In this document: positions 43,991 through 54,415 of the stretch, in pieces
How the letters are laid out: every line of letters begins with the position of its first letter
Numbering within the stretch: the first letter of the stretch is position 1
Assembly (NCBI GenBank): GCA_013177935.1
Contig: JABLXZ010000002.1
Span: forward strand, 62,001-126,000
Direction of reading: 5' to 3'
From: a candidate division WOR-3 bacterium
GTDB taxonomy: Bacteria > Hydrothermota > Tepidihabitantia > Tepidihabitantales > Tepidihabitantaceae
DNA length: 64,000 bases
Translations under genes and position numbers: made by a program
Notes under the pieces: model-generated
Databases searched by the model: none
The model's input: the letters and a program-made list of their open reading frames with translations, nothing else
What the model was told of the DNA's origin: nothing

Positions 43991-44029
43991 AAATAAAACA
44001 CTATCCGCCCCTACAACTGTTGCTATTAA

Positions 44030-44060
44030 GAAAAAAAGAAGGCGTCACCCCAACGCCTTC
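44030..44060 (-). terminator. Terminator of the 16S rRNA transcript
   Basis: Minus strand: GAAGGCGT pairs with ACGCCTTC (44038-44060) and is followed by TTTTTTTCTT (44030-44037). It lies about 65 nt past the mature 16S end and shows that the transcript stops without 23S or 5S. Confidence 0.85.
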
Positions 44061-44080
44061 GTTTCTTTCTCACGATTTGC

Positions 44081-45714
<1,634 letters not shown>

Positions 45715-45746
45715 GAATTATCAAAGAGCGATACCTCTGTAATTAA

Positions 45747-45774
45747 AAGATACACAAAATTTCTTTCTTGTCAA
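45747..45774 (-). promoter_or_regulatory. rRNA promoter
   Basis: Minus strand: TTGACA (45769-45774), 16 nt, TATCTT (45747-45752), with a T/A-rich region upstream like an UP element. The 5' leader would be about 80 nt and includes the processing arm. Confidence 0.7.
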
Positions 45775-45862
45775 GCAACTGCTTAAAACAATTTTAACCA
45801 AACTATCTTTCACAATTTCAATTACTTAACTATTCACCGTTAAAAATTTTTTAGCGGGACCT

Positions 45863-46123
45863 TCAGGGGGTGTTGTCACTCGCCCCTTGCTTCTTCTCGC
45901 CGCCCTTTTCCGGCTTCTTTTCACCCGCTGAACTCTTATTTTTATAGTCGGTAATATAGAACCCCGAGCCCTTAAAAATCAGCCCGCTGCCCCCGGAAAT
46001 CAGCCGCTCAACACAATTTTTCCCCTGACACTTCGGGCAGTTTTTCAATGCCGGCTCGGTGATTTTCTGAAACTGGCTGAACTTATTTCCGCACTTGCGG
46101 CAGTGGTATTCGTAGGTTGGCAT
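45863..46123 (-). CDS. FmdB-family zinc-ribbon protein
   Basis: 86 residues. MPTYEYHCRKCGNKF and KNCPKCQGKNCVERLISG give the two CxxC zinc knuckles of the FmdB/CxxC_CXXC_SSSS family. The central GLIFKGSGFYITDYK is conserved in the family. The C-terminal ~25 residues are a low-complexity Lys/Glu/Gly tail. Function is unsettled; regulation of formamidase is the oldest proposal. It lies 52 nt after groEL on the same strand, across a G-C hairpin, so it may be a minor part of the groESL transcript. Confidence 0.85.
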   Translation of the reverse strand: MPTYEYHCRKCGNKFSQFQKITEPALKNCPKCQGKNCVERLISGGSGLIFKGSGFYITDYKNKSSAGEKKPEKGGEKKQGASDNTP

Positions 46124-46139
46124 ACTTTACTCCGGTTTT

Positions 46140-46163
46140 GGGGGCGGGAAACCTCCCGCCCCC
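46140..46163 (-). terminator. Strong G-C hairpin between groEL and fmdB-like gene
   Basis: GGGGGCGGGA pairs with TCCCGCCCCC around a 4-nt loop. On the minus strand it is followed by AAAACC, not T, so it is not a classical intrinsic terminator. It may cap the groEL mRNA 3' end or reduce read-through. Confidence 0.45.
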
Positions 46164-46175
46164 GTCACCGCTTAA

Positions 46176-47822
46176 TTAGTACTCACCGCCGTAGCCACCG
46201 CCTGGCATCGGTGGTGTCTTCTCCTTCTCGGGCAACTCGGCGATGGCGCACTCGGTCGTAATCATCAAACCGGCAACGCTCGCCGCATTCTGCAGCGCCA
46301 CCCGGGTCACCTTGGTCGGGTCAATGATACCCATCTCAAACATATCGCCGTACTCAAGCGTCTCGCAGTTGAACCCGAAGTTCGCCTTCTCCTCCTTGAC
46401 CCGGTTGAACACGATGGAACCGTCAACCCCGGCGTTCTCCGCCAGTTGCCGGATTGGCTCCTCAAGCGCCCGCTTGACAATGTTCGCGCCAATCAACTCG
46501 TCGCCTTCCAGTTTCAGTTTCTCGACCGCCGGAATGCAGCGCACCAGCGCGACACCGCCGCCCGGCACCACGCCCTCTTCCACCGCGGCGCGGGTCGCAT
46601 GCAGCGCATCCTCAACCAGCGCCTTCTTTGCCTTCATCTCGACCTCAGTTGCCGCACCAACATTGATCACCGCAACACCACCCGCAAGTTTCGCCAGCCG
46701 CTCCTGCAACTTCTCCCGGTCGTAATCCGACTTTGTCTCCTCAATCTGCTTGCGAATCTGCTCAATGCGCGCCTGGATGTCCGCCTTCTTGCCCGCACCC
46801 TCAACAATCGTCGTATTCTCCTTGTCAATCACCACACGCTTGGCAATGCCGAGGTCCGAAATCTGGATGTTCTCCAGTTTGATACCCAGGTCCTCGGAAA
46901 TCAGGCGACCGCCGGTCAGGACCGCAATATCCTCAAGCATCGCCCGGCGCCGGTCACCATAGCCCGGTGCCTTCACCGCGCAGCAGCGCAGCGTGCCCTT
47001 GATGTGGTTCACCACCAGACCGGCAAGCGCCTCGCCCTCAACCTCTTCGGCAATCACGAGGATGGGCTTGCCCCGCTGCGCCACCTTCTCGAGAATCGGC
47101 AAAAGGTCGCGCATCGAAGAAATCTTCTTCTCGTACAAAAGGACAAACGCATCCTCAAGAATCGCCTCCATCTTCTGATTCTGGGGCGAGGTTGTTCCGG
47201 GCTCTAAGGCAAAGTAAGGCGACAGGTAGCCGCGGTCAAACTGCATACCCTCAACCACCTCAAGCGTCGTCTCCACCGACTTCGCCTCTTCCACGGTAAT
47301 CACGCCCTCTTTGCCCACCTTCTCCATCGCATCGGCAATCAACTTCCCGATTTCCTTATCGTTGTTTGCCGAAATCGTCGCCACCCGCTCAATCTCCTCG
47401 CGGCCCGTCGCCTTCTTGGAAATCCGCTTCAGTTCCGCAACCGCCGCCTCAACCGCCTTGTCAATACCCCGCTTCAACGCCATCGAGTTCGCACCCGCAG
47501 TCACATTCTTCAAACCCTCGCGGTAGATTGCCTCAGCCAGAACCGTTGCCGTGGTCGTGCCATCACCCGCCACATCCGAGGTCTTGGACGCCACCTCTTT
47601 AATCATCTGCGCGCCCATATTCTCAAACTTGTCTTCCAGTTCAATCTCCTTGGCAACCGTCACACCGTCCTTGGTCACGGTCGGCGCGCCCCACTTCTTC
47701 TCAATCAAAACATTGTGACCCCGCGGACCAAGGGTAACCTTGACCGCATGAGCCAGTTTCTCGGCACCGCGCAAAATTGCGCGTCTTGCATCTTCTTCAA
47801 ACCGTAAATCTTTCGCTGCCAT
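46176..47822 (-). CDS. groL: Chaperonin GroEL
   Basis: 548 residues, normal length, ending in the typical [10 protein letters not shown] tail (a GGM-like glycine-rich end). It folds proteins in a double ring with GroES using [40 protein letters not shown], the ATP-binding [14 protein letters not shown], and [12 protein letters not shown] are all present. The start follows a GGAGG (ACCCGGAGGTATGAAAA on the minus strand). It is 16 nt after groES. Only one chaperonin is seen here. Confidence 0.98.
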   Translation of the reverse strand: MAAKDLRFEEDARRAILRGAEKLAHAVKVTLGPRGHNVLIEKKWGAPTVTKDGVTVAKEIELEDKFENMGAQMIKEVASKTSDVAGDGTTTATVLAEAIYREGLKNVTAGANSMALKRGIDKAVEAAVAELKRISKKATGREEIERVATISANNDKEIGKLIADAMEKVGKEGVITVEEAKSVETTLEVVEGMQFDRGYLSPYFALEPGTTSPQNQKMEAILEDAFVLLYEKKISSMRDLLPILEKVAQRGKPILVIAEEVEGEALAGLVVNHIKGTLRCCAVKAPGYGDRRRAMLEDIAVLTGGRLISEDLGIKLENIQISDLGIAKRVVIDKENTTIVEGAGKKADIQARIEQIRKQIEETKSDYDREKLQERLAKLAGGVAVINVGAATEVEMKAKKALVEDALHATRAAVEEGVVPGGGVALVRCIPAVEKLKLEGDELIGANIVKRALEEPIRQLAENAGVDGSIVFNRVKEEKANFGFNCETLEYGDMFEMGIIDPTKVTRVALQNAASVAGLMITTECAIAELPEKEKTPPMPGGGYGGEY

Positions 47823-47838
47823 TTTTCATACCTCCGGG

Positions 47839-48132
47839 TTATTTTTCCTTCTCAATAATCGCCAGGACATCGTCCTCGCGCATAATCAAATACTCATTGT
47901 CGTCAATCCGAATCTCATTGCCCGAATACTTCCCGAACAGGATGTAGTCGCCCTTCTTCACCTCCATCGGAATCCGGTTTCCCTTCTCATCAATCCTGCC
48001 CGGTCCAACCGCAATCACCTTCCCCTGCTGCGGCTTTTCCTTCGCGGTATCCGGGATAATGATACCGCCCTTCTTCACCTCTTCTTCAACCCGCTCCACA
48101 AGGATGCGGTCCTGTAACGGTTTAATCTTCAT
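47839..48132 (-). CDS. groS: Co-chaperonin GroES
   Basis: 97 residues. [37 protein letters not shown]-type content with the mobile loop GGIIIPDTA and the family motifs [14 protein letters not shown] and [14 protein letters not shown]. It caps the GroEL ring. AAAAAGGAGGAACAG precedes the ATG. No CIRCE-type inverted repeat (TTAGCACTC-N9-GAGTGCTAA) lies upstream, so HrcA control is not indicated. A -10-like TATTAT is visible about 20 nt before the start. Confidence 0.97.
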   Translation of the reverse strand: MKIKPLQDRILVERVEEEVKKGGIIIPDTAKEKPQQGKVIAVGPGRIDEKGNRIPMEVKKGDYILFGKYSGNEIRIDDNEYLIMREDDVLAIIEKEK

Positions 48133-48276
48133 ACTGTTCCTCCTTTTTATAATACCACTTCACATTGAAAATATGTAACTTACTAAAACCACCACTTCCC
48201 ATCCCGACCCCCTGATTCTATTAGACATCACAACTCAGGCAAGAGATTCACAAACCGGCGACCACAAAACCCCCAA

Positions 48277-48350
48277 TGGGCGATACCTGAATTGAACAGG
48301 TGACCTCCTCCTTGTAAGGGAGGCGCTCTCGCCAACTGAGCTAATCGCCC
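48277..48350 (-). tRNA. tRNA-Val (anticodon TAC)
   Basis: The minus strand folds into a full cloverleaf: acceptor GGGCGAT with ATCGCCC, D arm GCTC/GAGC, anticodon stem CCTCC/GGAGG with loop CTTACAA (anticodon UAC, valine), and T arm ACCTG/CAGGT with loop TTCAATT. Discriminator A at 48277; CCA is not encoded. It has its own consensus promoter. It stands alone, upstream of groESL on the same strand. Confidence 0.95.
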
Positions 48351-48359
48351 TTGTCCGAT

Positions 48360-48388
48360 ATTATATAAACACAAGACCCACCTGTCAA
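48360..48388 (-). promoter_or_regulatory. tRNA-Val promoter
   Basis: Minus strand: TTGACA (48383-48388), 17 nt, TATAAT (48360-48365), 9 nt before the tRNA 5' end. Perfect hexamers. Confidence 0.85.
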
Positions 48389-48397
48389 ACAACCCCG

Positions 48398-48411
48398 GAA
48401 ACGGTCCCCTC
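48398..48411. repeat. GAAACGGTCCCCTC dispersed repeat (copy 3 of 3)
   Basis: The same 14-mer occurs at 11366-11379 (inside a terminator) and inverted at 32747-32760. Here it is followed by GCCCGTTCC, so the copy can again form a hairpin (GGAAACGG with CCCGTTCC). All three are between genes. Confidence 0.65.
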
Positions 48412-48566
48412 GCCCGTTCCCGACACCGTTTTGGAAGTTATCTTTAACATCATAACCACATACAAATAAGAAACTTATACCCAAAATACCAGTAGCACAC
48501 GAAACTAATGCGTTAATTTCTTTACAAAATCGGCTCTAAACGGTCAGAACCAAAAAGGAGAAACCG

Positions 48567-48923
48567 ATGCGCAAAACAAAAGATGTCATTGAACGCTACC
48601 GGAGAAAAATTGTCCTCAGGATGGCAGGGGTCCTGCCCGAAGAAACGATAAAACAGATGATTGACAACTATACCATCGCCCAGAGCCAGATTGCCCTTGT
48701 TGACCAGAAGGTGAGAACCGTGCTCGCCACCGAAAACATCCCCTCCCTATTTTTTGTTCACTACCTCACCTATGGCAGAAAAGTCTGGGCAACCGCCCGG
48801 CGCTACTCGGGCAAAACCGGTGACCAGCAGATAAAAACCCTGCGTCAGTACTGGGCAAAACAGGGCTTAAACGAAACCGTCCTCGAAAAGATTGAACAAA
48901 ATGTCCGTGCCCTCTTACCTTGA
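48567..48923 (+). CDS. Hypothetical protein, first gene of the sigma-factor operon
   Basis: 118 residues, basic and helical, no signal peptide or membrane segment. MRKTKDVIERYRRKIVLRMAG opens it; GRKVWATARRYSGKTGDQQIKTLRQYWAKQGL is the most distinctive stretch. AAAAGGAGAAACCG precedes the ATG. It lies 9 nt before an ECF-like sigma gene. I do not recognise the family. Position suggests a regulator of, or partner to, the sigma factor. No obvious promoter precedes it. Confidence 0.6.
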   Translation: MRKTKDVIERYRRKIVLRMAGVLPEETIKQMIDNYTIAQSQIALVDQKVRTVLATENIPSLFFVHYLTYGRKVWATARRYSGKTGDQQIKTLRQYWAKQGLNETVLEKIEQNVRALLP

Positions 48924-48932
48924 CGACCAAAA

Positions 48933-49520
48933 ATGGCAGAATATCCTCTACCGGTGCGAGATGAACAGGCTGACCTCGTTGCCGAACTCAAAGCGGAAAA
49001 ACCCGGTGCCTTTGAAAAACTGTTCCACACCTTTTGGCGACCGGTGATGGCGCTTGCCTTAATCCACCTCTCCGACACCGCGGAAGCCGAAGACTGTGCG
49101 ATTGAGACCTTTGAGGACCTTGCCCGGGGCATAAAAAGGTTCCGCGGCGAGTCAAAACTCTCCACCTATGTTTACCAGGTTGCCTTAAACCGCATCCGCA
49201 AACATCACCGCAGCCGCAAACGCAGCCTGGCCACGGTCCCGATTGAAACCTGCCCGGAACACCAGTTCGCGACCCCGCCCCTTGAAGCCCGCTTTGAAAC
49301 CGCGGACGAAATCAAACACCTGTATCAGGACTTAAAACGCCTGCCCCGGACCCAGCGCGAGGCAATCACCCTGCGCCACATCCTCGGCTTAAAACTGCCC
49401 GAAGTCGCCCGCACCCTTGGCATCCCGGAAAACGCCGCGGCGATGCGCATCAACCGCGGCATCAAAAAACTGCAAAAGATGCGCCAGCAGCGTCTCCGGA
49501 GGGAAAAGTATGGAAGATAA
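48933..49520 (+). CDS. ECF-like RNA polymerase sigma factor
   Basis: 195 residues. Region 2 (about 27-80): GAFEKLFHTFWRPVMALAL, then AEDCAIETFEDLARGIKRF and STYVYQVALNRIRKHHRSRKR. Region 4 (about 125-185): LPRTQREAITLRHILGLKLPEVARTLGIPENAAAMRINRGIKKLQ, a clear helix-turn-helix. The tail is basic (RLRREKYGR). The family directs RNA polymerase to small regulons and is usually held by an anti-sigma factor; the gene downstream overlaps it by 11 nt and may play this part, although it looks like a SocA/Panacea-type protein, not a membrane anti-sigma factor. No obvious regulon sites seen. Confidence 0.85.
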   Translation: MAEYPLPVRDEQADLVAELKAEKPGAFEKLFHTFWRPVMALALIHLSDTAEAEDCAIETFEDLARGIKRFRGESKLSTYVYQVALNRIRKHHRSRKRSLATVPIETCPEHQFATPPLEARFETADEIKHLYQDLKRLPRTQREAITLRHILGLKLPEVARTLGIPENAAAMRINRGIKKLQKMRQQRLRREKYGR

Positions 49521-50271
49521 ACAAGTCCTGTTCCTCCTCAACCTGCTCCGGCAGGAGATTGACTCTCACCTCAACCGGATTGACGAAAACCAACTCTGGC
49601 AGAAACTCCAGGAAAAACTCGCCACCAAAGACCTCAAGGGTTACCGCCGCCGCATCGAGCAACTCAAAACCCGCGCCGGCACAGTCCGCCTCGCCGACCG
49701 CAAAGACATCATCCTTTTGCTCCTCTACATCCGCGGCGCCACCGGCAAACTGTGCGAACCCATCCTCGGCATCACCCGCATCACCAAACTCCTCTTCATC
49801 GCATTTCAGGAACTTAGCCTTGACACCATCATCAAAAACCCCTACCGCTTTGTCCCCTACAAACTCGGACCATTCACCCCGGAACTCTACACCGACCTGA
49901 AAATTCTCACCGACCTCGGCATCATCACCGCCTATCCCCTTGACCCCGAAGGTGTGCCGGTCATCAACCTTGACCGCGACTTCGCCTCATTCATCGCCAC
50001 CCTCAACTCCGGCATCACCACCGCTGAACGCCTCGACGCCATCAACCTCGCCTTCAACCTCACCCCAAAAGGCAGACAACTTGCCCGCCTATTAGCCCAA
50101 ACCGCGCCCCGCAAGAACAAAAACCTGCTCCCTGGACTCCAGATTGTCAAAACCACCTTTGCCTCCCTCCCCTTAACCCAACTTTTACGCTATGTCTACA
50201 CCCGCTACCCCGAATACACCACGCGCTCCGAAATCATCGAAAAAATCCTCGGGAAACAAGGGCGTAAGTGA
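49510..50271 (+). CDS. SocA/Panacea-like winged-helix protein coupled to the sigma factor
   Basis: 253 residues from the ATG at 49510, 11 nt inside the sigma gene, with GGAGGGAAAAGT just upstream. N-terminal ~55 residues are helical with many Glu and Leu. From about 75 the sequence (ILLLLYIRGATGKLCEPILGITRITKLLF) and then FVPYKLGPFTPELYTDLKILTDLGII recall SocA/Panacea domains of antitoxins, where a 'YGPFsp.ly.dl..L' pattern is typical. The rest is helical, ending SEIIEKILGKQGRK. It may act as an antisigma or an antitoxin-like regulator. Similarity judged by eye only. Confidence 0.5.
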   Translation: MEDKQVLFLLNLLRQEIDSHLNRIDENQLWQKLQEKLATKDLKGYRRRIEQLKTRAGTVRLADRKDIILLLLYIRGATGKLCEPILGITRITKLLFIAFQELSLDTIIKNPYRFVPYKLGPFTPELYTDLKILTDLGIITAYPLDPEGVPVINLDRDFASFIATLNSGITTAERLDAINLAFNLTPKGRQLARLLAQTAPRKNKNLLPGLQIVKTTFASLPLTQLLRYVYTRYPEYTTRSEIIEKILGKQGRK

Positions 50272-50333
50272 CAGAAAATGCGCCGGATTTGAATAAAACA
50301 ACCATCTTTAAAAATAGTAATTAACAGTACAGT

Positions 50334-50409
50334 ACTTGACTTTGAAAAATATTGCATATACTAACTAAAAGAAGATAGAATGATAGCAGTAAAAGAGCCA
50401 AAATTCCTT
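50334..50409 (+). repeat. Promoter-bearing repeat module (copy 1)
   Basis: TTGACT (50336-50341), 15 nt, TATACT (50357-50362), then GAATGATA-GCAGTAAAAGAGCCAAAATTCCTT-like sequence. The same elements recur at 58511-58599 with a few differences and, in part, at 58912-58939. It precedes the AbiJ-type gene. Confidence 0.6.
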
Positions 50410-50438
50410 CTACCAATTTTGCGGGGCAAACCAATGAC

Positions 50439-50496
50439 AAATAACAGCGACTATGAGGGACGTCCGAACTCAAGTTCGGATGTGAACGAGTTAGGC
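50439..50496 (+). other. attC-like site before the AbiJ gene
   Basis: TAAC-AGCG opens it (50441), a perfect hairpin TCCGAACT-CA-AGTTCGGA (50463-50480) forms the centre and GTTAGGC (50490-50496) closes it. This recalls integron attC sites with R'' TAAC, a central stem and R' GTTRRRY. The R'' box is degenerate, so the call is uncertain. Confidence 0.35.
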
Positions 50497-50525
50497 GGAA
50501 TTTAACAAGATTTTGGGGTACTATT

Positions 50526-51371
50526 ATGAGATTATTTTCTCAACGAAAGGGTCTAAAACCCATTAAAAGTAAAGTGCAGGTTGATTCTATGGATGTGGAA
50601 TTGAGAAATAGTTTGTGGAACGTCGTAATTGGCTTTTATATGGGAAACCTAGATGATATTCGTCGTCTAACTAATTTTATAGCGTTATCAAAACGGCTAT
50701 GGTGCAATTATTTTAAATACCCTCTTGACACTCTCCCCAAATATGAGAAGGATACTTATAAGGAAATAAGGGAGTATTTTTTTACTTGCGAATGGTACGA
50801 AGTTTACGATTTCATAGAATTTGTTGCTAACAATTATCCCGACGACTACAACCAGGTCACCCCCAGATTTATAGATTCTTGTAATAACATTTTAGAAAGG
50901 GAGTTGTCAGCATATCGCTTCGTTGGGGGAAAAATTACGCAGATAACATCCAAAGAAGAAATTACTGAAATAGAAGAAGCATTGGAGGCTACCGAGCCTC
51001 TAAAAGGAGTTAATATACACTTAAAATGTGCTTTGGATAAATTGGCAGACAGAAAGTCCCCCGATTACAGAAATTCAGTTAAAGAGTCTATAAGTGCGGT
51101 AGAGGCCATTTGTAAACTAATAACAAAACAGGAAAAGGCAACATTGGGAGAAGCATTAAACAAAATAGAGGACAAAGTTAGTTTACACCCTGCCCTGAAA
51201 AATGCATTTTGCAGTTTATATGGATACACAAGCGACGCGGATGGCATACGCCACGCTTTAGTTGATGAACCTAATCTCGATTTTGAAGATGCAAAATTTA
51301 TGTTAGTTTCATGCTCTGCATTCGTCAATTACCTTATTAGTAAAGCATCAAAAGCGGGGATTAAACTATGA
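50526..51371 (+). CDS. AbiJ-type abortive infection protein
   Basis: 281 residues. The N-terminal ~85 residues (LFSQRKGLKPIKSKVQVD then MDVELRNSLWNVVIGFYMG) match AbiJ_NTD4-type domains. The C-terminus (about 165-275) is HEPN-like: VKESISAVEAICKLI, then SLYGYTSDADGIRHALVD, with the R-x4-6-H-like 'GIRHAL' that HEPN RNases use. Such proteins halt infected cells by RNA cleavage. It has no good Shine-Dalgarno (TTGGGGTACTATT before the ATG). Upstream are a promoter repeat and an attC-like site. The composition is AT-rich, unlike the core genes, which indicates transfer. Confidence 0.75.
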   Translation: MRLFSQRKGLKPIKSKVQVDSMDVELRNSLWNVVIGFYMGNLDDIRRLTNFIALSKRLWCNYFKYPLDTLPKYEKDTYKEIREYFFTCEWYEVYDFIEFVANNYPDDYNQVTPRFIDSCNNILERELSAYRFVGGKITQITSKEEITEIEEALEATEPLKGVNIHLKCALDKLADRKSPDYRNSVKESISAVEAICKLITKQEKATLGEALNKIEDKVSLHPALKNAFCSLYGYTSDADGIRHALVDEPNLDFEDAKFMLVSCSAFVNYLISKASKAGIKL

Positions 51372-51492
51372 TTCGAACGGCACCCAAGAGCGGACATACG
51401 GTTTCGCTTAGTCGGCCAAAATCCCGCTTGGGAGACACACTTATGTAAGTGGGTTTTAATCTCTAAATTTAAGATAAGAAAAGGAGAATTGT

Positions 51493-53211
51493 ATGGCCTA
51501 CTGGATAAACCATGAAATTAGTAAGGTAATTGAACTGATTGAAAAAGAAGATTTTGTTTTGCCTGTGATACAGAGAAAATTAGTATGGGATGAAGAGCAT
51601 ATCACCCTCCTTTTTGATACCATCTTAAAAGGAGATTCCTTTGGAGCGATTATGACTTTAAAAGATATTAAAGGTACTAAGCCATTATTTGAGTTCAGGC
51701 CCTTCGATAAAGATTTTGTTGAAGGAAAGAATATTTTATCAACGAGAGTTGATAAAATAACCAAACATATTTCTTATGTCATTGATGGGCAACAAAGGTT
51801 GTATGCCATATATATCGGATTAACAGGTAGTTATAACAGTAGATATCTATATTTTGACCTTTTAAGCGAATGGGATAAAGATGATTTCTATCTACAATTT
51901 GCTTTGGATAAAAATATGGAATTAAAAAGTCGGGTTGATGCTGCAGATGGAAATGGAACCAGAAGAACTTTTTGGTATAGGGTAAAGGATTTATATAGTC
52001 AATTAGCGAGCGCCGGCAATCCACATCAACGTGTTGTTCAGCAAATCTTTGATGATTATCATGAGGAAAATTTTACCGACGATGAGAAGGAAAGTATTAA
52101 GAAAAATGTTGAAAATTTCGCACAACAATTTTTTTCTTGCAAGAATATTGGAATTTGTGAGGTTTTATTAAACACCGAGAAAGATATTTATTATAACCGT
52201 AGAAAAACGGTAGAATTGTTCAGAAGGCTCAATCAGAGTGGCACAAAATTAGATGCTTCAGAATTAATTGCGTCTGTGCTTAAAAGTTTTACTGCTGATA
52301 ATGAAGAATTTTTATACGAGGACATTAATGAATTTCTCGATTTAAATTTGGGGCAGGATGAAATTATAAAATTAATCTTTATCTTGCAAGATAATCATAG
52401 AAAGGAGCTGTTAGATGTAGAACAACAAGACTCCGATTTTATTCAAAAAAATAGAGATAGGATATTAAATTCTATCAGGGGGACAAAGCAATTTTTAATA
52501 GCTTCTAGATTGTATAACTTTTTTAAAGATTACCGTCCATCTGTGATACCATTGTATTTTATTGCATATCATCTTTTCCATAAAACCGAAATTAACATAG
52601 ATAGTTTAAAAGATTATTTTAATAATGTGGAGGACAATGAAGACTATAAACTTATTTATAAATGGATTTACTTATCATTGCTTAATGGAGTTTTTAGGAG
52701 GCGAGGGGCTGGTTGGACCGCTTACAAAACGGGGATAAGGAAAATATTAGAAGTGATGAAAGAACATAAAAATAAAGAATTTCCTGTAGATAAATTGTTT
52801 AAAATGTATATTGACTACCCCTTAAGTTTTGATGATAACATTAGAGAGGATAAGTTAGATTCTTATGATTTTTCTTTTCTTATGTATATTATTTATGAAA
52901 GATGCAGTAAATTTAGGGAAGAGGACATTGACCATATTCATCCATATGCAATTTTAGAAAAAATTGGGCTTTCACCGGATGGTATAAATACAGTCGCAAA
53001 TAAACAATTATTAGACCGGGGGACAAATAGAGGAAATAAAAGCAACAAAGAACTTAAGGATTGGATTAATAGTTTAAATAATAAAGAGCATTATTTGAAA
53101 AGACATTTAATACCACAAAAAGAAGAGTTGTGGATGAGCTGTAATTATCAAAAGTTTATTAAAGAACGGAGAGCTTTAATTAAAAACAAACTGGTACAAG
53201 AATTGAGATAA
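51493..53211 (+). CDS. DUF262/HNH protein (GmrSD-like restriction enzyme)
   Basis: 572 residues. The DUF262 (ParB-like) N-domain carries LPVIQRKLVWDEEHI and the signature DGQQR (98-102). The C-domain has an HNH-type EDIDHIHPYAIL (D480, H481, H483) with a later NKQLLDRGTNRGNKSNK, the usual DUF1524-like ending. GmrSD-type enzymes cut glucosylated or other modified phage DNA. The gene is AT-rich, has AAAGGAG 6 nt before the ATG and stands alone between two intergenic regions of more than 100 nt. The region upstream (51372-51440) holds a stem CCCAAGaGCGG / CCGCTTGGG. Confidence 0.8.
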   Translation: MAYWINHEISKVIELIEKEDFVLPVIQRKLVWDEEHITLLFDTILKGDSFGAIMTLKDIKGTKPLFEFRPFDKDFVEGKNILSTRVDKITKHISYVIDGQQRLYAIYIGLTGSYNSRYLYFDLLSEWDKDDFYLQFALDKNMELKSRVDAADGNGTRRTFWYRVKDLYSQLASAGNPHQRVVQQIFDDYHEENFTDDEKESIKKNVENFAQQFFSCKNIGICEVLLNTEKDIYYNRRKTVELFRRLNQSGTKLDASELIASVLKSFTADNEEFLYEDINEFLDLNLGQDEIIKLIFILQDNHRKELLDVEQQDSDFIQKNRDRILNSIRGTKQFLIASRLYNFFKDYRPSVIPLYFIAYHLFHKTEINIDSLKDYFNNVEDNEDYKLIYKWIYLSLLNGVFRRRGAGWTAYKTGIRKILEVMKEHKNKEFPVDKLFKMYIDYPLSFDDNIREDKLDSYDFSFLMYIIYERCSKFREEDIDHIHPYAILEKIGLSPDGINTVANKQLLDRGTNRGNKSNKELKDWINSLNNKEHYLKRHLIPQKEELWMSCNYQKFIKERRALIKNKLVQELR

Positions 53212-53492
53212 TTTGCGCGCAACACCGTGTTTAGTAAGCTTTACTAAATTCATCTTATTACGTCGCCGTAGATTTGGGTTAACGGGGTTTCTAAATCTCC
53301 CCTTTTGGTCTCTCTTATCTTCCCGCCGCGCCAAGCTTTCATTTTTCTTGATAAAATATAATGTAATAAAGTAAGGCGATATGAATAAGGAACTGGTAAC
53401 GCCATAAAACTTTATTGTACCGCCAGCGACAGGGCGGAGAAAGGCAAAAAGCTGTTAGGTCAAAAGCGGTAGACAAATGAAAGGAGCAATAA
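53212..53492. other. Intergenic region with attC-like site, 281 nt
   Basis: Contains TTGATAAAATATAATGTAATAAAG (53349 on), a possible promoter; then from TGGTAAC (53394) through a hairpin CCGCC-AGCGACAG-GGCGG to GTTAGGT (53454-53460) an attC-like arrangement resembling the one at 50439. GAAAGGAGCAATAA directly precedes the next ATG. Confidence 0.35.
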
Positions 53493-54415
53493 ATGATTCC
53501 AGAAGAATTAAAAAAGTATGATTATTTGGATAAGTTGCATGAAATATATATGCCCTTTACAGAAGAAGACTTGTTATGTCATCTTGCGAGCAAAAACGTT
53601 CTCAGAAAATATTATAAAAAGAGCATTGAAGATTACAAGATATGGTGCACCGCTAATTGTGCACAGAAGAAAAATTGAACTTGAGACAGGTGAGGGGGCC
53701 ACGCCAAATAGAAAAAAATGAAAGGTTATGGACCGCCGCATGTCTGATGACAGTTTTTTATAGTAAGAGCAGAAGCCAAGAACTTACCAAAATCTTTAGC
53801 AAAGGTTATGGTGAGACACCCCCAATTGAAGGATTAAACTCATGGAATGAATGCTTTGAAGGAGAATTGCATTTATTTTTTGAACCGGGGCTCCCCTCCC
53901 CGAGTTCATATAAAGAATGGTTGCGAAAGAACCTCGAAAAAAGACATTTTATTCCCTACGTTTTGGAATGTGCTAATGACGATAAAGAGCTTGAAGGTCG
54001 TACAAATGTTGATGCAATCCTTTTGAATTCAGAAAATGGATTTGCTGTTATAATTGAAGCAAAAGTATTGTCAGACATCTCCATCGATGTTACCTATGAC
54101 ACTATGCGCAACCAAATTGTAAGAAATATTGATGACATGTTAGAAAAGAATAGAAACAAAAAATTCCCCTTGAATAAAAGAGATCCCTCGAAATCATTGT
54201 TTCTCCTTATTACGCCCAAACTTTTCAAGGAAAATCCCTCAAGCCGTTTGTATGGATATAAATTCAATGAATATAAAACCAACCCCGCTTCTTTAGCAGA
54301 CGATTTACCTCATAGAGAGAATTTTGATTGGCAAAATATATCCAAGAAATTAGGTTGGTTAACATGGGAAGACTTTCGGGGGGTAAATAAAAATTGTTGT
54401 TTGTGGTTAAAATAA
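53493..54415 (+). pseudogene. Frameshifted PD-(D/E)XK nuclease gene
   Basis: The reading frame opens at the ATG at 53493 with AAAGGAG 7 nt upstream and gives MIPEELKKYDYLDKLHEIY... for 61 codons. It then continues best in the +1 frame (RYGAPLIVHRRKIELETGEG) for some 25 residues and then in a third frame (NERLWTAACLMTVFYSKSRS) to the stop at 54415. Removing one A from the A7 run near 53712 joins the second and third frames cleanly (PNRK-NERLW). The last frame has a nuclease motif: D119 of TNVDAILL and E134-A-K136 of IIEAKV, counting from the TTG at 53657. Either a decayed gene, programmed frameshifting or sequence errors; a ~300-residue nuclease is implied. Confidence 0.6.

Noticed and set aside
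48133-48276. CIRCE or sigma-32-type control element upstream of groES
   Set aside because: No TTAGCACTC-N9-GAGTGCTAA inverted repeat or CTTGAA/CCCCAT pattern found; only a general -10-like TATTAT.
51372-51440. Stem CCCAAG-GCGG/CCGCTTGGG after the AbiJ gene as a tRNA or attC site
   Set aside because: No cloverleaf and no GTTRRRY or RYYYAAC boxes at the ends; it is an unexplained hairpin only.
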